A DNA stretch of 43,535 bases, from assembly GCA_002341185.1 (NCBI GenBank), contig DDNP01000022.1:1-43535 (forward strand), read 5' to 3'. Positions within the stretch are counted from its first letter, which is position 1. Every line of letters begins with the position of its first letter. Both the position numbers and the translations under genes were made by a program. This document shows positions 33,582 through 41,466 of the stretch, piece after piece. The notes beneath the pieces are model-generated. The model was not told where the DNA came from. It saw only the letters and a list, made by a program, of their open reading frames with translations, and did not search any database. Source of the stretch: Candidatus Neomicrothrix sp. UBA2517 (lineage in GTDB: Bacteria; Actinomycetota; Acidimicrobiia; Acidimicrobiales; UBA8592).

Positions 33582-35303
33582 ATGCCAGAACTCGGAATAT
33601 TAGGAAATCAAGCAATAATAGAACTTGACTCAGCGGGTAATCTTTCGTGGCCCGGGAACGAAACCAAAAGGGTCTGCTGGGGAGTCGGGGCAGATGACCG
33701 TTGGCATTTTTCGGAAGAGAGAGCATCCATCAGGCAAAGCATAGATACTAACGAAATCACGCCTATCACTCGAATGAAAGTGCCCGGAGGTGACATCACC
33801 CAGCGCGTTGAAGTAATCCCATGGGAAGGAGGTAGCGTCACAAAGCTTGAGTTCTGTAATGAAACCCCTATTCCGGTTGCGATAAGCATACTGCTTCTTG
33901 ATTTTGGGCATTTAGATATCAACGAAACAAATATAAATCAAAAAAAGAAACCGATAATTAGGTCAAGCAAACCTGTAAGCATCTCAGCCTTTGGACAAGG
34001 CTATGAAAATCTCACGAATGAAATTCAGAAATCTCAGCTTAATGACTCGTTATCTGCAAATAAAATTGGCAACGACACTGCATTAATTTTCCCAGTGCCT
34101 CATTCCACGAAATTAGAGCTGTTAATAAATAATCAAAATTCACATAACCTTCCGACCATTGAAGAAGTTCCAAGATTTGAAGAGATTGCAAATGGCTGGC
34201 AAAAACACTTTGACAATGGCATGGCAATACAAGCGGATGATAATAGACTTACCACCGTCTTAAATTCATCTCGAAGACAACTGCTAATAGGGTCTGATCA
34301 AGAAATCTCCTCGAAATTCTGGAACAAAGACACAACCGAACACACAATACACTTAGCGATACTTGCTCTTTTGTCATGGGGGCATTCAGAATCAGCGAAG
34401 AAACTTATTTACAAAGCTATGGAAAGCGAACCTGCAAATTTATTTACGAATAGTCTCAGTCAAGAGACATTGTACGCAATATGTCTCTGGGGTGAGTTCC
34501 TAGAATTCGCTCCGGCGCAAGATAGCCTTAACCCTATTATTCCTTGGCTTCAAGATTCCATTCGGTCACTTCTAGCTTCGCTTCCTAGCAAACGAAGACT
34601 TAGAAAACGATCTATGGATCTTGAGGTAGCTTCCCTTCAAGCTGCAATCAAAATCTTTTTATTCGTAGGGCAAGAAAGATTGGCGACAGAACTCCAAAAT
34701 CAAGTTGATAAAATCCAAGCTCTAAAGAATCAAAAGGATTGGCCTGCACCATTTAAAAATTTTACGTCTTCCTATCAGAGCGCCATGAATAATCTTGCAG
34801 ATTATCTTATGATAGAAAATACTTCAGTGACATTAGATAAAGTTATCGCCAAAACCGACTCAACAGGGTCTTTCGCCACAGGCTTAAGACAGCAAGACCC
34901 AACTTTTTCAGCACTATTCCTATTAGCTATTCGAGCTGGATTTGTTCAAGAAAATAAATTACTAACTGGGGAGGTACAAATTCAGGTAGCATCGTCATAC
35001 AATTCAGATTGGATAGGTATCGGAATGCAGGTAAAGGATGCCCCAGTTAGTATTGGGACACTCGGCTACGCAATCCGTTGGCATGGAACATCTCCGGCAC
35101 TCTTGTGGGAAGCTAAAACCCTTGGAAAAGTTATCATTAATGCCGAAGCAATTGATAAAAATTGGTCAAGCACTGAGCACGTCGGAGAAACACTTCTCGA
35201 AAAGCAGCTTGCACCTGAAACTGCAGTGACGATTCATTCAGATACCAGTCTTCTAAGAAATCCTGTCAATCCTGAATCACGAGAAGGTGGAACCTTTCAG
35301 TAA
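33582..35303 (+). CDS. Uncharacterised protein, glycosidase-like two-domain layout
   Basis: 573 residues. I do not recognise a named family. The N-terminal part (about 1-190) is beta-rich, with GVGADDRWHF and TPITRMKVPGGDITQRVEV; the middle (200-480) is a run of helices, with WNKDTTEHTIHLAILALLSWG; the C terminus has AIRWHGTSPALLWE. This layout resembles a beta sandwich followed by an alpha/alpha barrel, as in glycogen-debranching or GH15-type enzymes (inference). No signal peptide or helix across the membrane. It lies between gpsA and rnhB. No catalytic pair of acids can be assigned with confidence. Confidence 0.75.
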   Translation: MPELGILGNQAIIELDSAGNLSWPGNETKRVCWGVGADDRWHFSEERASIRQSIDTNEITPITRMKVPGGDITQRVEVIPWEGGSVTKLEFCNETPIPVAISILLLDFGHLDINETNINQKKKPIIRSSKPVSISAFGQGYENLTNEIQKSQLNDSLSANKIGNDTALIFPVPHSTKLELLINNQNSHNLPTIEEVPRFEEIANGWQKHFDNGMAIQADDNRLTTVLNSSRRQLLIGSDQEISSKFWNKDTTEHTIHLAILALLSWGHSESAKKLIYKAMESEPANLFTNSLSQETLYAICLWGEFLEFAPAQDSLNPIIPWLQDSIRSLLASLPSKRRLRKRSMDLEVASLQAAIKIFLFVGQERLATELQNQVDKIQALKNQKDWPAPFKNFTSSYQSAMNNLADYLMIENTSVTLDKVIAKTDSTGSFATGLRQQDPTFSALFLLAIRAGFVQENKLLTGEVQIQVASSYNSDWIGIGMQVKDAPVSIGTLGYAIRWHGTSPALLWEAKTLGKVIINAEAIDKNWSSTEHVGETLLEKQLAPETAVTIHSDTSLLRNPVNPESREGGTFQ

Positions 35304-35330
35304 ATGACCCCGATTATTTATTTTGTTAGC

Positions 35331-35336
35331 TAGCCT
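35331..35336 (+). promoter_or_regulatory. Leaderless -10 element for rnhB
   Basis: TAGCCT, 6 nt (CAATAT), then GTG at 35343. The same hexamer and spacing is used for the FAD reductase gene at 43456. Confidence 0.6.
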
Positions 35337-35342
35337 CAATAT

Positions 35343-36044
35343 GTGTCAGCTCAGCTAAGAAAAGCAAATAAGTACAATGCCCCTACAAGAAAATTTGAGC
35401 GTACCTTATGGTCAGCAGGTAATGAACACGTTGTTGGAATTGATGAAGTCGGGAGGGGTTCATGGGCAGGCCCTCTAACAATCGCTGCAGCAGTTATCCC
35501 GAAAGATAAGCGGCTTTACAGAATAAGAGACTCAAAGGCACTTAACGAAAAGGAAAGAGAATCGCTCTTCGATGCCATTACTAATTGGTGCACTCATTGG
35601 AGTGTCGGTCACGCTACCAACGAAGAATGTGACGAATTCGGCATGTCCCATGCCCAAAAGCTAGCAACAGAAAGAGCTATTAAGTCACTGACTATAAGGC
35701 CTGACCATGCTCTGATCGATGGAAAGTGGGATTTCGTTGGACAAATTCTTGGCAAAGAGAATAGAACAATGATTGTTAGAGGAGACGCACAGTGTCTGTC
35801 CATAGCAGCTGCATCGATACTTGCGAAGGTCACAAGAGACAGGATGATGAAGAAACACCACGAGTCATTCCCAGCTTACGCATTCGCTTCTAATAAGGGA
35901 TACCCGTGCCCAAAACACAAAGCAGCATTAAGTGAACTAGGCCCTACTCCCTTGCACAGAATTTCCTGGAAGTATATGAAAGATACCCCACACCCGCAGG
36001 CTCCTGCTCCAAGGAAAAACCCAGCACAAAATCTATTATTTTGA
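35343..36044 (+). CDS. rnhB: Ribonuclease HII
   Basis: 233 residues. VGIDEVGRGSWAGPL (about 31-45) contains the DE of the DEDD active site; DHALIDG and DAQCLSIAAASILAKVTRD add the two other acids. The closing YPCPKHKAAL and GPTPLHRISW are family-typical. It cuts RNA in RNA-DNA hybrids, including single ribonucleotides. The expected neighbours rplS, lepB or a UPF0102 protein are not seen; instead a NifU-N protein follows. GTG start with a leaderless promoter. Confidence 0.93.
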   Translation: MSAQLRKANKYNAPTRKFERTLWSAGNEHVVGIDEVGRGSWAGPLTIAAAVIPKDKRLYRIRDSKALNEKERESLFDAITNWCTHWSVGHATNEECDEFGMSHAQKLATERAIKSLTIRPDHALIDGKWDFVGQILGKENRTMIVRGDAQCLSIAAASILAKVTRDRMMKKHHESFPAYAFASNKGYPCPKHKAALSELGPTPLHRISWKYMKDTPHPQAPAPRKNPAQNLLF

Positions 36045-36104
36045 GTGGAAAGCACTGATTGAAAGTTCATCGACTACATGTCAGCAAACTACTCAATCAA
36101 CAGC

Positions 36105-36110
36105 TACGAT
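36105..36110 (+). promoter_or_regulatory. Leaderless -10 element that relocates the NifU-N start
   Basis: TACGAT, 6 nt (CACAAC), then ATG at 36117. The upstream ATG 36078 has neither this element nor a Shine-Dalgarno sequence. Confidence 0.6.
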
Positions 36111-36116
36111 CACAAC

Positions 36117-36446
36117 ATGGGCCAACCAGTAACAGTTATTCAAAAATCAGTCACAAAGCCTGGAGTGCTCCGCTTCGAAATTAACCGAAGTATCACAGGA
36201 ATGGATCACGAGAGGTATTCCCAAGATCAAGAGATTCTCGGAACAAGGCCTCCAGACGAACTAGCCAAGGCTCTATTCAATTTAGGTGGAATAGAAAAAA
36301 TACACATGAATAGTAATGTGATAACAATTGATCAATCAAAAGGGCAGATTAGTCCAGCACAAATAGTAAAAACAATCACTGAAATGTTTACGTATTATTT
36401 GCCTGGTGTCAAAGTTCCTAGTTTCGAAACAACAACCGAAGGCTAA
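36117..36446 (+). CDS. NifU N-terminal domain (NfuA-N-like) protein
   Basis: 109 residues, one copy of the Scaffold/NifU N-terminal domain: LRFEINRSITGMDHERYS, DELAKALFNLGGIEKIHMNSNVITI and ISPAQIVKTI. It lacks the CxxC domain of NfuA, so iron-sulfur transfer is not certain; small stand-alone proteins of this kind are common in Actinobacteria. The start is set at 36117, since a TACGAT element is 6 nt before it. The longer form from 36078 would add 13 residues not typical for the family. Function beyond the fold is unknown. Confidence 0.78.
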   Translation: MGQPVTVIQKSVTKPGVLRFEINRSITGMDHERYSQDQEILGTRPPDELAKALFNLGGIEKIHMNSNVITIDQSKGQISPAQIVKTITEMFTYYLPGVKVPSFETTTEG

Positions 36447-36485
36447 ACTTCACTCAACACCCGAAGAGAGATAAGAGAGGGAACG

Positions 36486-36689
36486 ATGAGCATCGCAAGG
36501 ATCACAGAAGTAATTTCAACATCAAACGTTAGTTTTGATGATGCTATAAAAAAAGGAATTGAGAGAGCAGCGCGAACATTGGACAATGTCGATGGGGCAT
36601 GGGTCCTGGACCAAAAAGTCAAAGTGGAAAAGGGATCCATTTCAGAATTTGAAGTCACTCTGAAGATCAGATTTATTCTTAACGATTAA
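36486..36689 (+). CDS. Dodecin family protein
   Basis: 67 residues, the full dodecin length. ITEVISTSNVSFDDAIKKGI and RTLDNVDGAWVLDQKVKVEKG are the family blocks; the Trp in GAWV is where flavin would stack in the dodecamer. Bacterial dodecins store riboflavin or FMN, or bind CoA. GAGAGGGA precedes the ATG by a few nt. The thioesterase starts one base after its stop, so the two may be coupled. Flavin storage would suit a region rich in flavin enzymes, but dodecins are widespread. Confidence 0.88.
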   Translation: MSIARITEVISTSNVSFDDAIKKGIERAARTLDNVDGAWVLDQKVKVEKGSISEFEVTLKIRFILND

Positions 36690-36690
36690 A

Positions 36691-37095
36691 TTGCACAAGG
36701 TAGAGATCAAGGTCCGGTTTAGTGAGCTAGACCCATATGGACACGTTAACCATTCTATTTATCTTCAATACTTTGAAGAAGGAAGAACTGCTGCTACCGC
36801 AGAAATTGGGCACAGCTTGGATTCCTTATTAGCAAATGGGTTTTCGCTAGTAGTGGCACAAGTTGAAACTAAGTTCATATCCCCCTCTTACCTTTCAGAT
36901 AATCTAACGATTGAAAGCGGCATTATTCAGGCTAAAAGAGCTTCTGTCCAATGGTCCCAACGGATAACAAAAGCAGATGTCCTCATCGCAGCTCAAAAGA
37001 CGCGAATAGGTTGTTTAAATGTCAACGGGAACCCCTGCAAATTTCCAGATGAACTCGCAACAGGAATCAAGGATTTATTAATAACAACAGATTAG
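36691..37095 (+). CDS. Acyl-CoA thioesterase, hot-dog fold (YbgC/FadM-like)
   Basis: 134 residues. RFSELDPYGHVNHSIYLQYFEEGR (about residues 9-32 in two pieces) is the catalytic-loop pattern of the 4-hydroxybenzoyl-CoA thioesterase family, with D14 as the likely nucleophile or base. It cleaves acyl-CoA to acid and CoA. The start is a TTG one base after the dodecin stop; no Shine-Dalgarno sequence and no better start are seen, so translation is probably coupled. Substrate chain length cannot be inferred. Confidence 0.82.
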   Translation: MHKVEIKVRFSELDPYGHVNHSIYLQYFEEGRTAATAEIGHSLDSLLANGFSLVVAQVETKFISPSYLSDNLTIESGIIQAKRASVQWSQRITKADVLIAAQKTRIGCLNVNGNPCKFPDELATGIKDLLITTD

Positions 37096-37100
37096 GGTAA

Positions 37101-37934
37101 TTAAACACCACTTCTGTTTGCTTCTTGGACTGTTTGTGACCCCATATCAACGAATCTCCCGTTCCTATCAGCAATACTTTCCCCGGCTGCATCGACAACA
37201 AGTACAGCACCAGTGGTGAAACTTGCTTCATCCGATGCCAAGTATAAAACTGCATTTGCTATATCTTCCGGTGTTCCTGCGCGACGCAAGGGATTGTTAG
37301 CTCCGATAATCTGTGATGCTTTGGTTAAGTCTTGATGGTCACCGGTAACAAGGCGAGCTGTCAATCCTGAGACCGTTCCTCCTGGGGCGATCACATTAAC
37401 ACGGATACCATAAGGTCCTAATTCCGTCGCTACAGATTGCGATAAGCCAACCACTGCGTGCTTAGCAGCTGTATAAACATGCGGTCCCAAACCGGCACGA
37501 ACTCCGGCGGTTGAAGCAGTATTAATAATTGACCCAAAGCCTTGTACCTGCATAACTCTAGATGCGTGTTTAATCCCATAGAAGACGCTATTGAGTAAAA
37601 CATCTATTGTCCTCAACCATCCATCGCGCTCTATATCAGCTATGGGGCCAACAGAACCCAAGATCCCAGCGTTGTTAAACATTACATCTAGTCTGCCAAA
37701 TTCGCTTACTGCAAAATCAACGCATTCTCTGACTTGGTCTTCGTCAGCGACATCAAGAGCAAATGGAAGGGCGTTTTTGCCAACTTCACTCGAAAGAGAG
37801 TCAGCTAAATCTTTTTGAATATCAGCGATAATGCACTTAGCGCCTTCCTCTAAGAAACGACGAACAGTGCCTTCCCCAATACCACTGGCTCCGCCAGTGA
37901 TAATCGCAACTTTTCCATCAAGTCTTCCTGCCAT
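37101..37934 (-). CDS. SDR-family oxidoreductase
   Basis: About 277 residues. ITGGASGIG is the nucleotide motif; DIQKD after the second strand favours NAD(H); NNAG, the Ser of NTASTAG and YTAAK form the active site. MAGRLDGKVAIITGG is a usual beginning, so I take the second of two adjacent ATGs (37934), with GGAG 6 nt upstream; 37937 is equally possible. Ends in a 25-residue tail after the usual end of the fold (VDAAGES). Convergent with the thioesterase and divergent from mca. Probably acts on a hydroxy lipid or xenobiotic; not resolved. Confidence 0.85.
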   Translation of the reverse strand: MAGRLDGKVAIITGGASGIGEGTVRRFLEEGAKCIIADIQKDLADSLSSEVGKNALPFALDVADEDQVRECVDFAVSEFGRLDVMFNNAGILGSVGPIADIERDGWLRTIDVLLNSVFYGIKHASRVMQVQGFGSIINTASTAGVRAGLGPHVYTAAKHAVVGLSQSVATELGPYGIRVNVIAPGGTVSGLTARLVTGDHQDLTKASQIIGANNPLRRAGTPEDIANAVLYLASDEASFTTGAVLVVDAAGESIADRNGRFVDMGSQTVQEANRSGV

Positions 37935-38028
37935 CATAATCTCCACTCTGCGCAAATCTTTAGTCGAGACTACTGTGCAAATTTCTTTAATGCATTTCTA
38001 CAGGTGGATTATTCCTACAAAAGAAGTG

Positions 38029-38034
38029 TATGTT
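38029..38034 (+). promoter_or_regulatory. Leaderless -10 element for mca
   Basis: TATGTT, 6 nt (GTTGCT), then GTG at 38041. It trims a much longer open frame that begins at 37831 inside the opposite SDR gene. Confidence 0.6.
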
Positions 38035-38040
38035 GTTGCT

Positions 38041-38895
38041 GTGCTAGATGACTTCCGAATGATGACCATACATGCCCACCCTGATGATGAATCATCTAAA
38101 GGTGCAGGGTCAGTTGCCCTGTACTCTGATGCAGGTGTTTCAGCTACTTTAGTTTGTTGCACAGGTGGAGAAGAAGGAGACATCCTTAACCCTGCAATGG
38201 ATTCTTATGAAGTCAGACATAACCTAGCTAAAGTCCGCCAAGAGGAACTTTCAAAAGCCGCCGACATAATAGGCTATGAACGGATACATTATCTAGGATA
38301 TCGAGATTCTGGGATGCCAGATACGGATGCAAATGAGAACCCAGACTGTTTTGCTAACGCTCCACTAGAAGAAGCAGTAGGAAGGCTTGTTAAGATTATT
38401 AGGCAAGAACAGCCCCATGTCATCGTCACATACCCCGATGACCAACAGGGCTACCAACACCCCGACCATCTTAGAGTTTTCGACATTAGCTTACCAGCAT
38501 GGGAAGCCGCAGGAGATCCTTCAAGATTCCCCGAACTAGGTGAAGCATGGACACCGCTGAAGCTTTATTACACGACTTGGAGTAGGGCGCGGATTGAAGC
38601 ATTACATGAAATGTTTCTCAAGCTTAATCTTGAATCACCATTCAACGAAGCATGGTTTGACCGGCCTTCCCAAGACCATCGAATCACAACTAAAATTGAT
38701 GTGTCAAAATTCTCTCAGAGAAGAACAGATGCTCTTCTTGCGCATGCAACTCAAGTTGATCCCGATTCCCCATTTTGGTTTGGATTACCTTCTGATAAAT
38801 CTGCTGAAGCTTATCCATGGGACGATTACATACTAGCGTTCAATCGAGTGGGGCCGATAGAAAATGAATCAGACCTATTCCAAGGAATAATTTGA
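38041..38895 (+). CDS. mca: Mycothiol S-conjugate amidase
   Basis: About 284 residues. HAHPDDESSKGAG (about 11-23) is the zinc-binding start of Mca; GGEEGDILNPAMD, GYRDSGMPD and YPDDQQGYQHPDH follow in the Mca order. It cleaves mycothiol-toxin conjugates into a mercapturic acid and glucosaminyl-inositol. Mycothiol is restricted to Actinobacteria, so this gene is strong taxonomic evidence. The frame upstream of 38041 overlaps the opposite SDR gene and has no family match. It shares 4 nt with the SCP2 gene (TTGA). Confidence 0.9.
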   Translation: MLDDFRMMTIHAHPDDESSKGAGSVALYSDAGVSATLVCCTGGEEGDILNPAMDSYEVRHNLAKVRQEELSKAADIIGYERIHYLGYRDSGMPDTDANENPDCFANAPLEEAVGRLVKIIRQEQPHVIVTYPDDQQGYQHPDHLRVFDISLPAWEAAGDPSRFPELGEAWTPLKLYYTTWSRARIEALHEMFLKLNLESPFNEAWFDRPSQDHRITTKIDVSKFSQRRTDALLAHATQVDPDSPFWFGLPSDKSAEAYPWDDYILAFNRVGPIENESDLFQGII

Positions 38896-39278
38896 GTTAC
38901 TTGCTTTCAGAACAGTGGGTAAACACATTCCAAGAATATGCCTCCGGTCTCCCAACAATGGACATTTCAATTAGTTGTCAATATGAAATCTCTGGTGCGC
39001 CCCAAGGGAAAGTTCGATATTTTGTAATCTTCAAAGATGGAAAGATCGTAAAGGCAGATTTAGGGAAATATGACTCACCTGATTGTTTAGTTTCGACTAC
39101 ACAAGAGGAAGTGATTTCAATTCTGCACCAACGGAGTTCCGTTACTGGATCGTTTATGAAGGGAAATCTTAAAATTGAAGGCGAATACGAAAAGTACCTA
39201 TTTGGAATGAACAAAGTTAGATCGACTAAGGAATGGGCGAGTATGTTGCTGGCCCTTAGGGGAGATCTAGAAACCTAG
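38892..39278 (+). CDS. SCP2 sterol-carrier domain protein
   Basis: 128 residues with one SCP2-like lipid-binding domain: the beta-strand YFVIFKDGKIVKADLGKYDSPDCLVSTT region and GSFMKGNLKIEGEYEKYLFGM, where GNLKIEG is the typical motif. Such proteins bind hydrophobic ligands such as acyl chains or sterols in a tunnel. The TTG start overlaps the mca stop, so it belongs to the same transcript. No enzyme domain is fused. A role shared with mca is not known. Confidence 0.82.
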   Translation: MSYLLSEQWVNTFQEYASGLPTMDISISCQYEISGAPQGKVRYFVIFKDGKIVKADLGKYDSPDCLVSTTQEEVISILHQRSSVTGSFMKGNLKIEGEYEKYLFGMNKVRSTKEWASMLLALRGDLET

Positions 39279-39298
39279 CTTTCAAAACCAACGATATT

Positions 39299-39451
39299 TC
39301 ATGCAGCGTTCAATAGATCGGCGAGGCGTTGCCTGCCTTCCTGCAAGGCTTTTCTTGAAGCAGCAAGGCCACGACGTGCAGCATCCTTTTCAGCTTCACT
39401 TACCTCCCAGGAGGGTTGAAATGTTTCTATAAGGGTTAGTTGTTTTTCCAT
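39299..39451 (-). CDS. Small hypothetical protein (50 residues)
   Basis: The codons run from ATG 39451 to TGA 39299: MEKQLTLIETFQPSWEVSEA, then a charged helix-prone part with AARRGLAASRKALQEGRQRL. It fills most of the 284-nt gap between the SCP2 and 3-hydroxyacyl-CoA dehydrogenase genes. GATACT lies 6 nt before the ATG, the same geometry as other leaderless genes. A longer form from 39466 lacks such an element. Good amphipathic helix content, no membrane segment. Function unknown; being below common gene-length cutoffs it is easily missed. Confidence 0.55.
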   Translation of the reverse strand: MEKQLTLIETFQPSWEVSEAEKDAARRGLAASRKALQEGRQRLADLLNAA

Positions 39452-39457
39452 GTAATT

Positions 39458-39463
39458 AGTATC
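39458..39463 (-). promoter_or_regulatory. Candidate leaderless -10 element for the small gene at 39299-39451
   Basis: Minus-strand GATACT (one mismatch from TATACT), 6 nt (AATTAC), then ATG. Confidence 0.4.
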
Positions 39464-39500
39464 CATCACGGGTGTGACAATTCACTTAACTTTCTATTAC

Positions 39501-39528
39501 TTGTATCTTTGTCATATGTGGCTAGATA
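39501..39528 (+). promoter_or_regulatory. Promoter of the 3-hydroxyacyl-CoA dehydrogenase gene
   Basis: TTGTAT (39501-39506), 16-nt spacer, TAGATA (39523-39528). It lies 34 nt before the ATG, and AAGGAG is in the leader, so this gene is not leaderless. Confidence 0.5.
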
Positions 39529-39562
39529 CTAGTAACCTTCCACAGGAACAAGGAGATGACTC

Positions 39563-40417
39563 ATGACCATTAAGAAAGTAGCTGTAATCGGTGGAGGGAC
39601 AATGGGTTCTGGCATTGCTGAAGTGGCTGCCAAATCAGGGTGCGATACGATCGTCGTTGAAATAGATGCATCCTTAGCTGAACAAGCCCAAAGAAAATTA
39701 GAGGTAAGCACAGAAAAGGCAGTGTCGCGAGGAAAGATAACTGATGAGGATAGATCTGGACTCCTCGAAAGAATTTCCTTTACGACAAGTTTTGATGAAT
39801 TAACTGACCGAGATCTAGTGATTGAAGCGGTAGTTGAGTCTCCATCAGTAAAAGCTTCGGTCTTTAAGACACTCGATGAGATAGTACAAAAGGATGGAAT
39901 TCTTGCTTCGAATACGTCTTCCATTTCTATAGGAGAAATAGCTGAATCGACCAACCGGGGGTCACAAGTACTTGGCATGCATTTCTTTAACCCTGCAACT
40001 GTTCAGCCTTTAGTTGAATTAATCTCATCAGAAGTAACTTCAGAAGAGACACTCGAGAAAGTCGAAACATTTACTAGAGAAGTAATGGGGAAGCACCCGA
40101 TCCGAACGATTGATCGCGCAGGGTTCGTGGTGAATCGCCTGTTAGTCCCTTATCTGCTCCAAGCAATGCACATGTTTGACAGGGGTCAAGCATCGAAAGA
40201 AGATATCGATGCTGGTATGAAATTTGGATGCGCTCACCCTCAAGGTCCTCTCGAATTATCGGACCTTATAGGTCTAGACACTCTTCAATTAGTCGCTGAA
40301 GTTCTTTATGAAGAGTTCAAAGAACCAACCTACGCACCTCCACCTATTCTTAAAAGAATGGTAACTGCAGGGCATCTCGGCAGAAAGACTGGGAAGGGTT
40401 TCTACACATATGAATAG
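39563..40417 (+). CDS. 3-hydroxybutyryl-CoA dehydrogenase (FadB2/Hbd-like)
   Basis: 284 residues, the stand-alone two-domain form. VIGGGTMGSGIAE (about 8-20) binds NAD(H); EIDAS gives the acidic residue after the second strand. Active-site residues lie in SNTSSISI, GMHFFNPA (His) and GFVVNRLL (Asn). The C-terminal KFGCAHPQGPLELSDLIGLD and HLGRKTGKGFYTY are typical. It interconverts 3-hydroxyacyl-CoA and 3-oxoacyl-CoA in fatty-acid or butanoate metabolism. Preceded by AAGGAG. The LLM oxidoreductase starts 8 nt after its stop. Confidence 0.9.
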   Translation: MTIKKVAVIGGGTMGSGIAEVAAKSGCDTIVVEIDASLAEQAQRKLEVSTEKAVSRGKITDEDRSGLLERISFTTSFDELTDRDLVIEAVVESPSVKASVFKTLDEIVQKDGILASNTSSISIGEIAESTNRGSQVLGMHFFNPATVQPLVELISSEVTSEETLEKVETFTREVMGKHPIRTIDRAGFVVNRLLVPYLLQAMHMFDRGQASKEDIDAGMKFGCAHPQGPLELSDLIGLDTLQLVAEVLYEEFKEPTYAPPPILKRMVTAGHLGRKTGKGFYTYE

Positions 40418-40425
40418 GCAATCAA

Positions 40426-41388
40426 ATGGGTAGTTACGCTATGACAGTGCCATTACCTTCGGCACTTGATAATCAACAAGAGGGGTTTCAAAAGTTAGTT
40501 GAACTGGGGTACAAGGAGGCATGGTCCTCGGAGGCAAATGGCCCCGATGCTTTCATGCCTCTTGTTTTAGGAGCAGTCCATGCGCCCGAGTTAAGATTAG
40601 GAACCGCTATCGTGCCTGCCTATACTCGAGGCCCGGCACTTCTAGCTCAATCTGTTGCTACGATGGCTGCGATTGCACCCTCACGTTTCGTATTAGGTAT
40701 TGGATCATCATCGAATGTAATAGTTGAGTCCTGGAACGGAATTCCTTTCAAGGAACCATATAGGAAAACACGCGACATCGTCCGGTTTCTTAAGCTTGCA
40801 CTTACTGGAGAGAAAGTAGATGCAGACTTTGAGACACTGCAAGTGAAAGGTTTCAGATTGGGTATGTCTGCCCCAACTGAGAAAGTCCCGATTCTAGTTG
40901 CAGCTTTACGAGAGGGAATGCTTCGCCTGGCTGGGCGAGAGGGTGACGGTGCGATCATCAATTGGTTATCGGCGGATGACGTGAAAACGGTATCTAAAAT
41001 AGTTCATGACCAAGGTCCTAACAAAGAGATAGTCGCCAGAATATTTGTATGCCCTAATGATGATTCGGAAACTGTTAGGGCACAAGCTAAAAGAGCAATA
41101 GCTTCTTATCTCAATGTTCCTGTCTATAGGAAATTTCATGAATGGTTAGGAAGGTCAGATGCTCTTGGAGAGCATTGGGAACGGTGGGATAACGGCGATC
41201 GTGCAGGTTCTCTTGATGCAATGCCTGACAGTGTTGTCGATGACCTAGTAGTTCATGGAACCCCTCAGGAATGCCGGGACCACATTGATCGATATATAGA
41301 AAACGGTGTTACAACTGCTGCTTTGATGATAATGCCATTTGGTGGCATTGACCCATATCAAGCAATTGAAGATCTTGCTCCTAGATAA
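40426..41388 (+). CDS. LLM-class F420-dependent oxidoreductase
   Basis: 320 residues. The first strand MGSYAMTVPLP, then LGYKEAWSSEANGPDAF, LGTAIVPAYTRGPALLAQSVATM and RFVLGIGSSS place it in the large mycobacterial/Acidimicrobiia F420 family. The HGTPQECRDHIDRYIENGVT stretch near the end is also typical. Probable hydride transfer to or from a lipid or xenobiotic substrate; the pairing with 3-hydroxyacyl-CoA dehydrogenase suggests acyl chemistry. The start is 40426, because the first strand is conserved; a TACGCT element before GTG 40447 was considered and set aside. It differs clearly from the two LLM proteins of the purine island. Confidence 0.82.
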   Translation: MGSYAMTVPLPSALDNQQEGFQKLVELGYKEAWSSEANGPDAFMPLVLGAVHAPELRLGTAIVPAYTRGPALLAQSVATMAAIAPSRFVLGIGSSSNVIVESWNGIPFKEPYRKTRDIVRFLKLALTGEKVDADFETLQVKGFRLGMSAPTEKVPILVAALREGMLRLAGREGDGAIINWLSADDVKTVSKIVHDQGPNKEIVARIFVCPNDDSETVRAQAKRAIASYLNVPVYRKFHEWLGRSDALGEHWERWDNGDRAGSLDAMPDSVVDDLVVHGTPQECRDHIDRYIENGVTTAALMIMPFGGIDPYQAIEDLAPR

Positions 41389-41415
41389 CGCCATTTTTTA
41401 AGAATGGTTTGCAAA

Positions 41416-41444
41416 TTGTCCTTCAGATGAGAGAAAATTAGATA
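41416..41444 (+). promoter_or_regulatory. Promoter of the 57-residue small gene
   Basis: TTGTCC (41416-41421), 17-nt spacer, TAGATA (41439-41444). A GGAG (41457-41460) then precedes the ATG at 41467 by 6 nt. Confidence 0.55.
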
Positions 41445-41466
41445 AGACAAGCGAACGGAGTTCACA

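Noticed and set aside
37831..38040. 70-codon N-terminal extension of Mca
   Set aside because: It overlaps the opposite SDR gene, has no Mca homology, and a leaderless element points to GTG 38041.
40435..40449. TACGCT, 6 nt, GTG inside the LLM gene as a possible leaderless start at 40447
   Set aside because: It would remove the first beta strand (MGSYAMTVPL), which is conserved in this family; probably a chance match.
41391..41410. Weak hairpin CCATT...AATGG followed by TTT after the LLM gene as a terminator
   Set aside because: Only five base pairs, AT-rich, and no proper T run; not enough to call.
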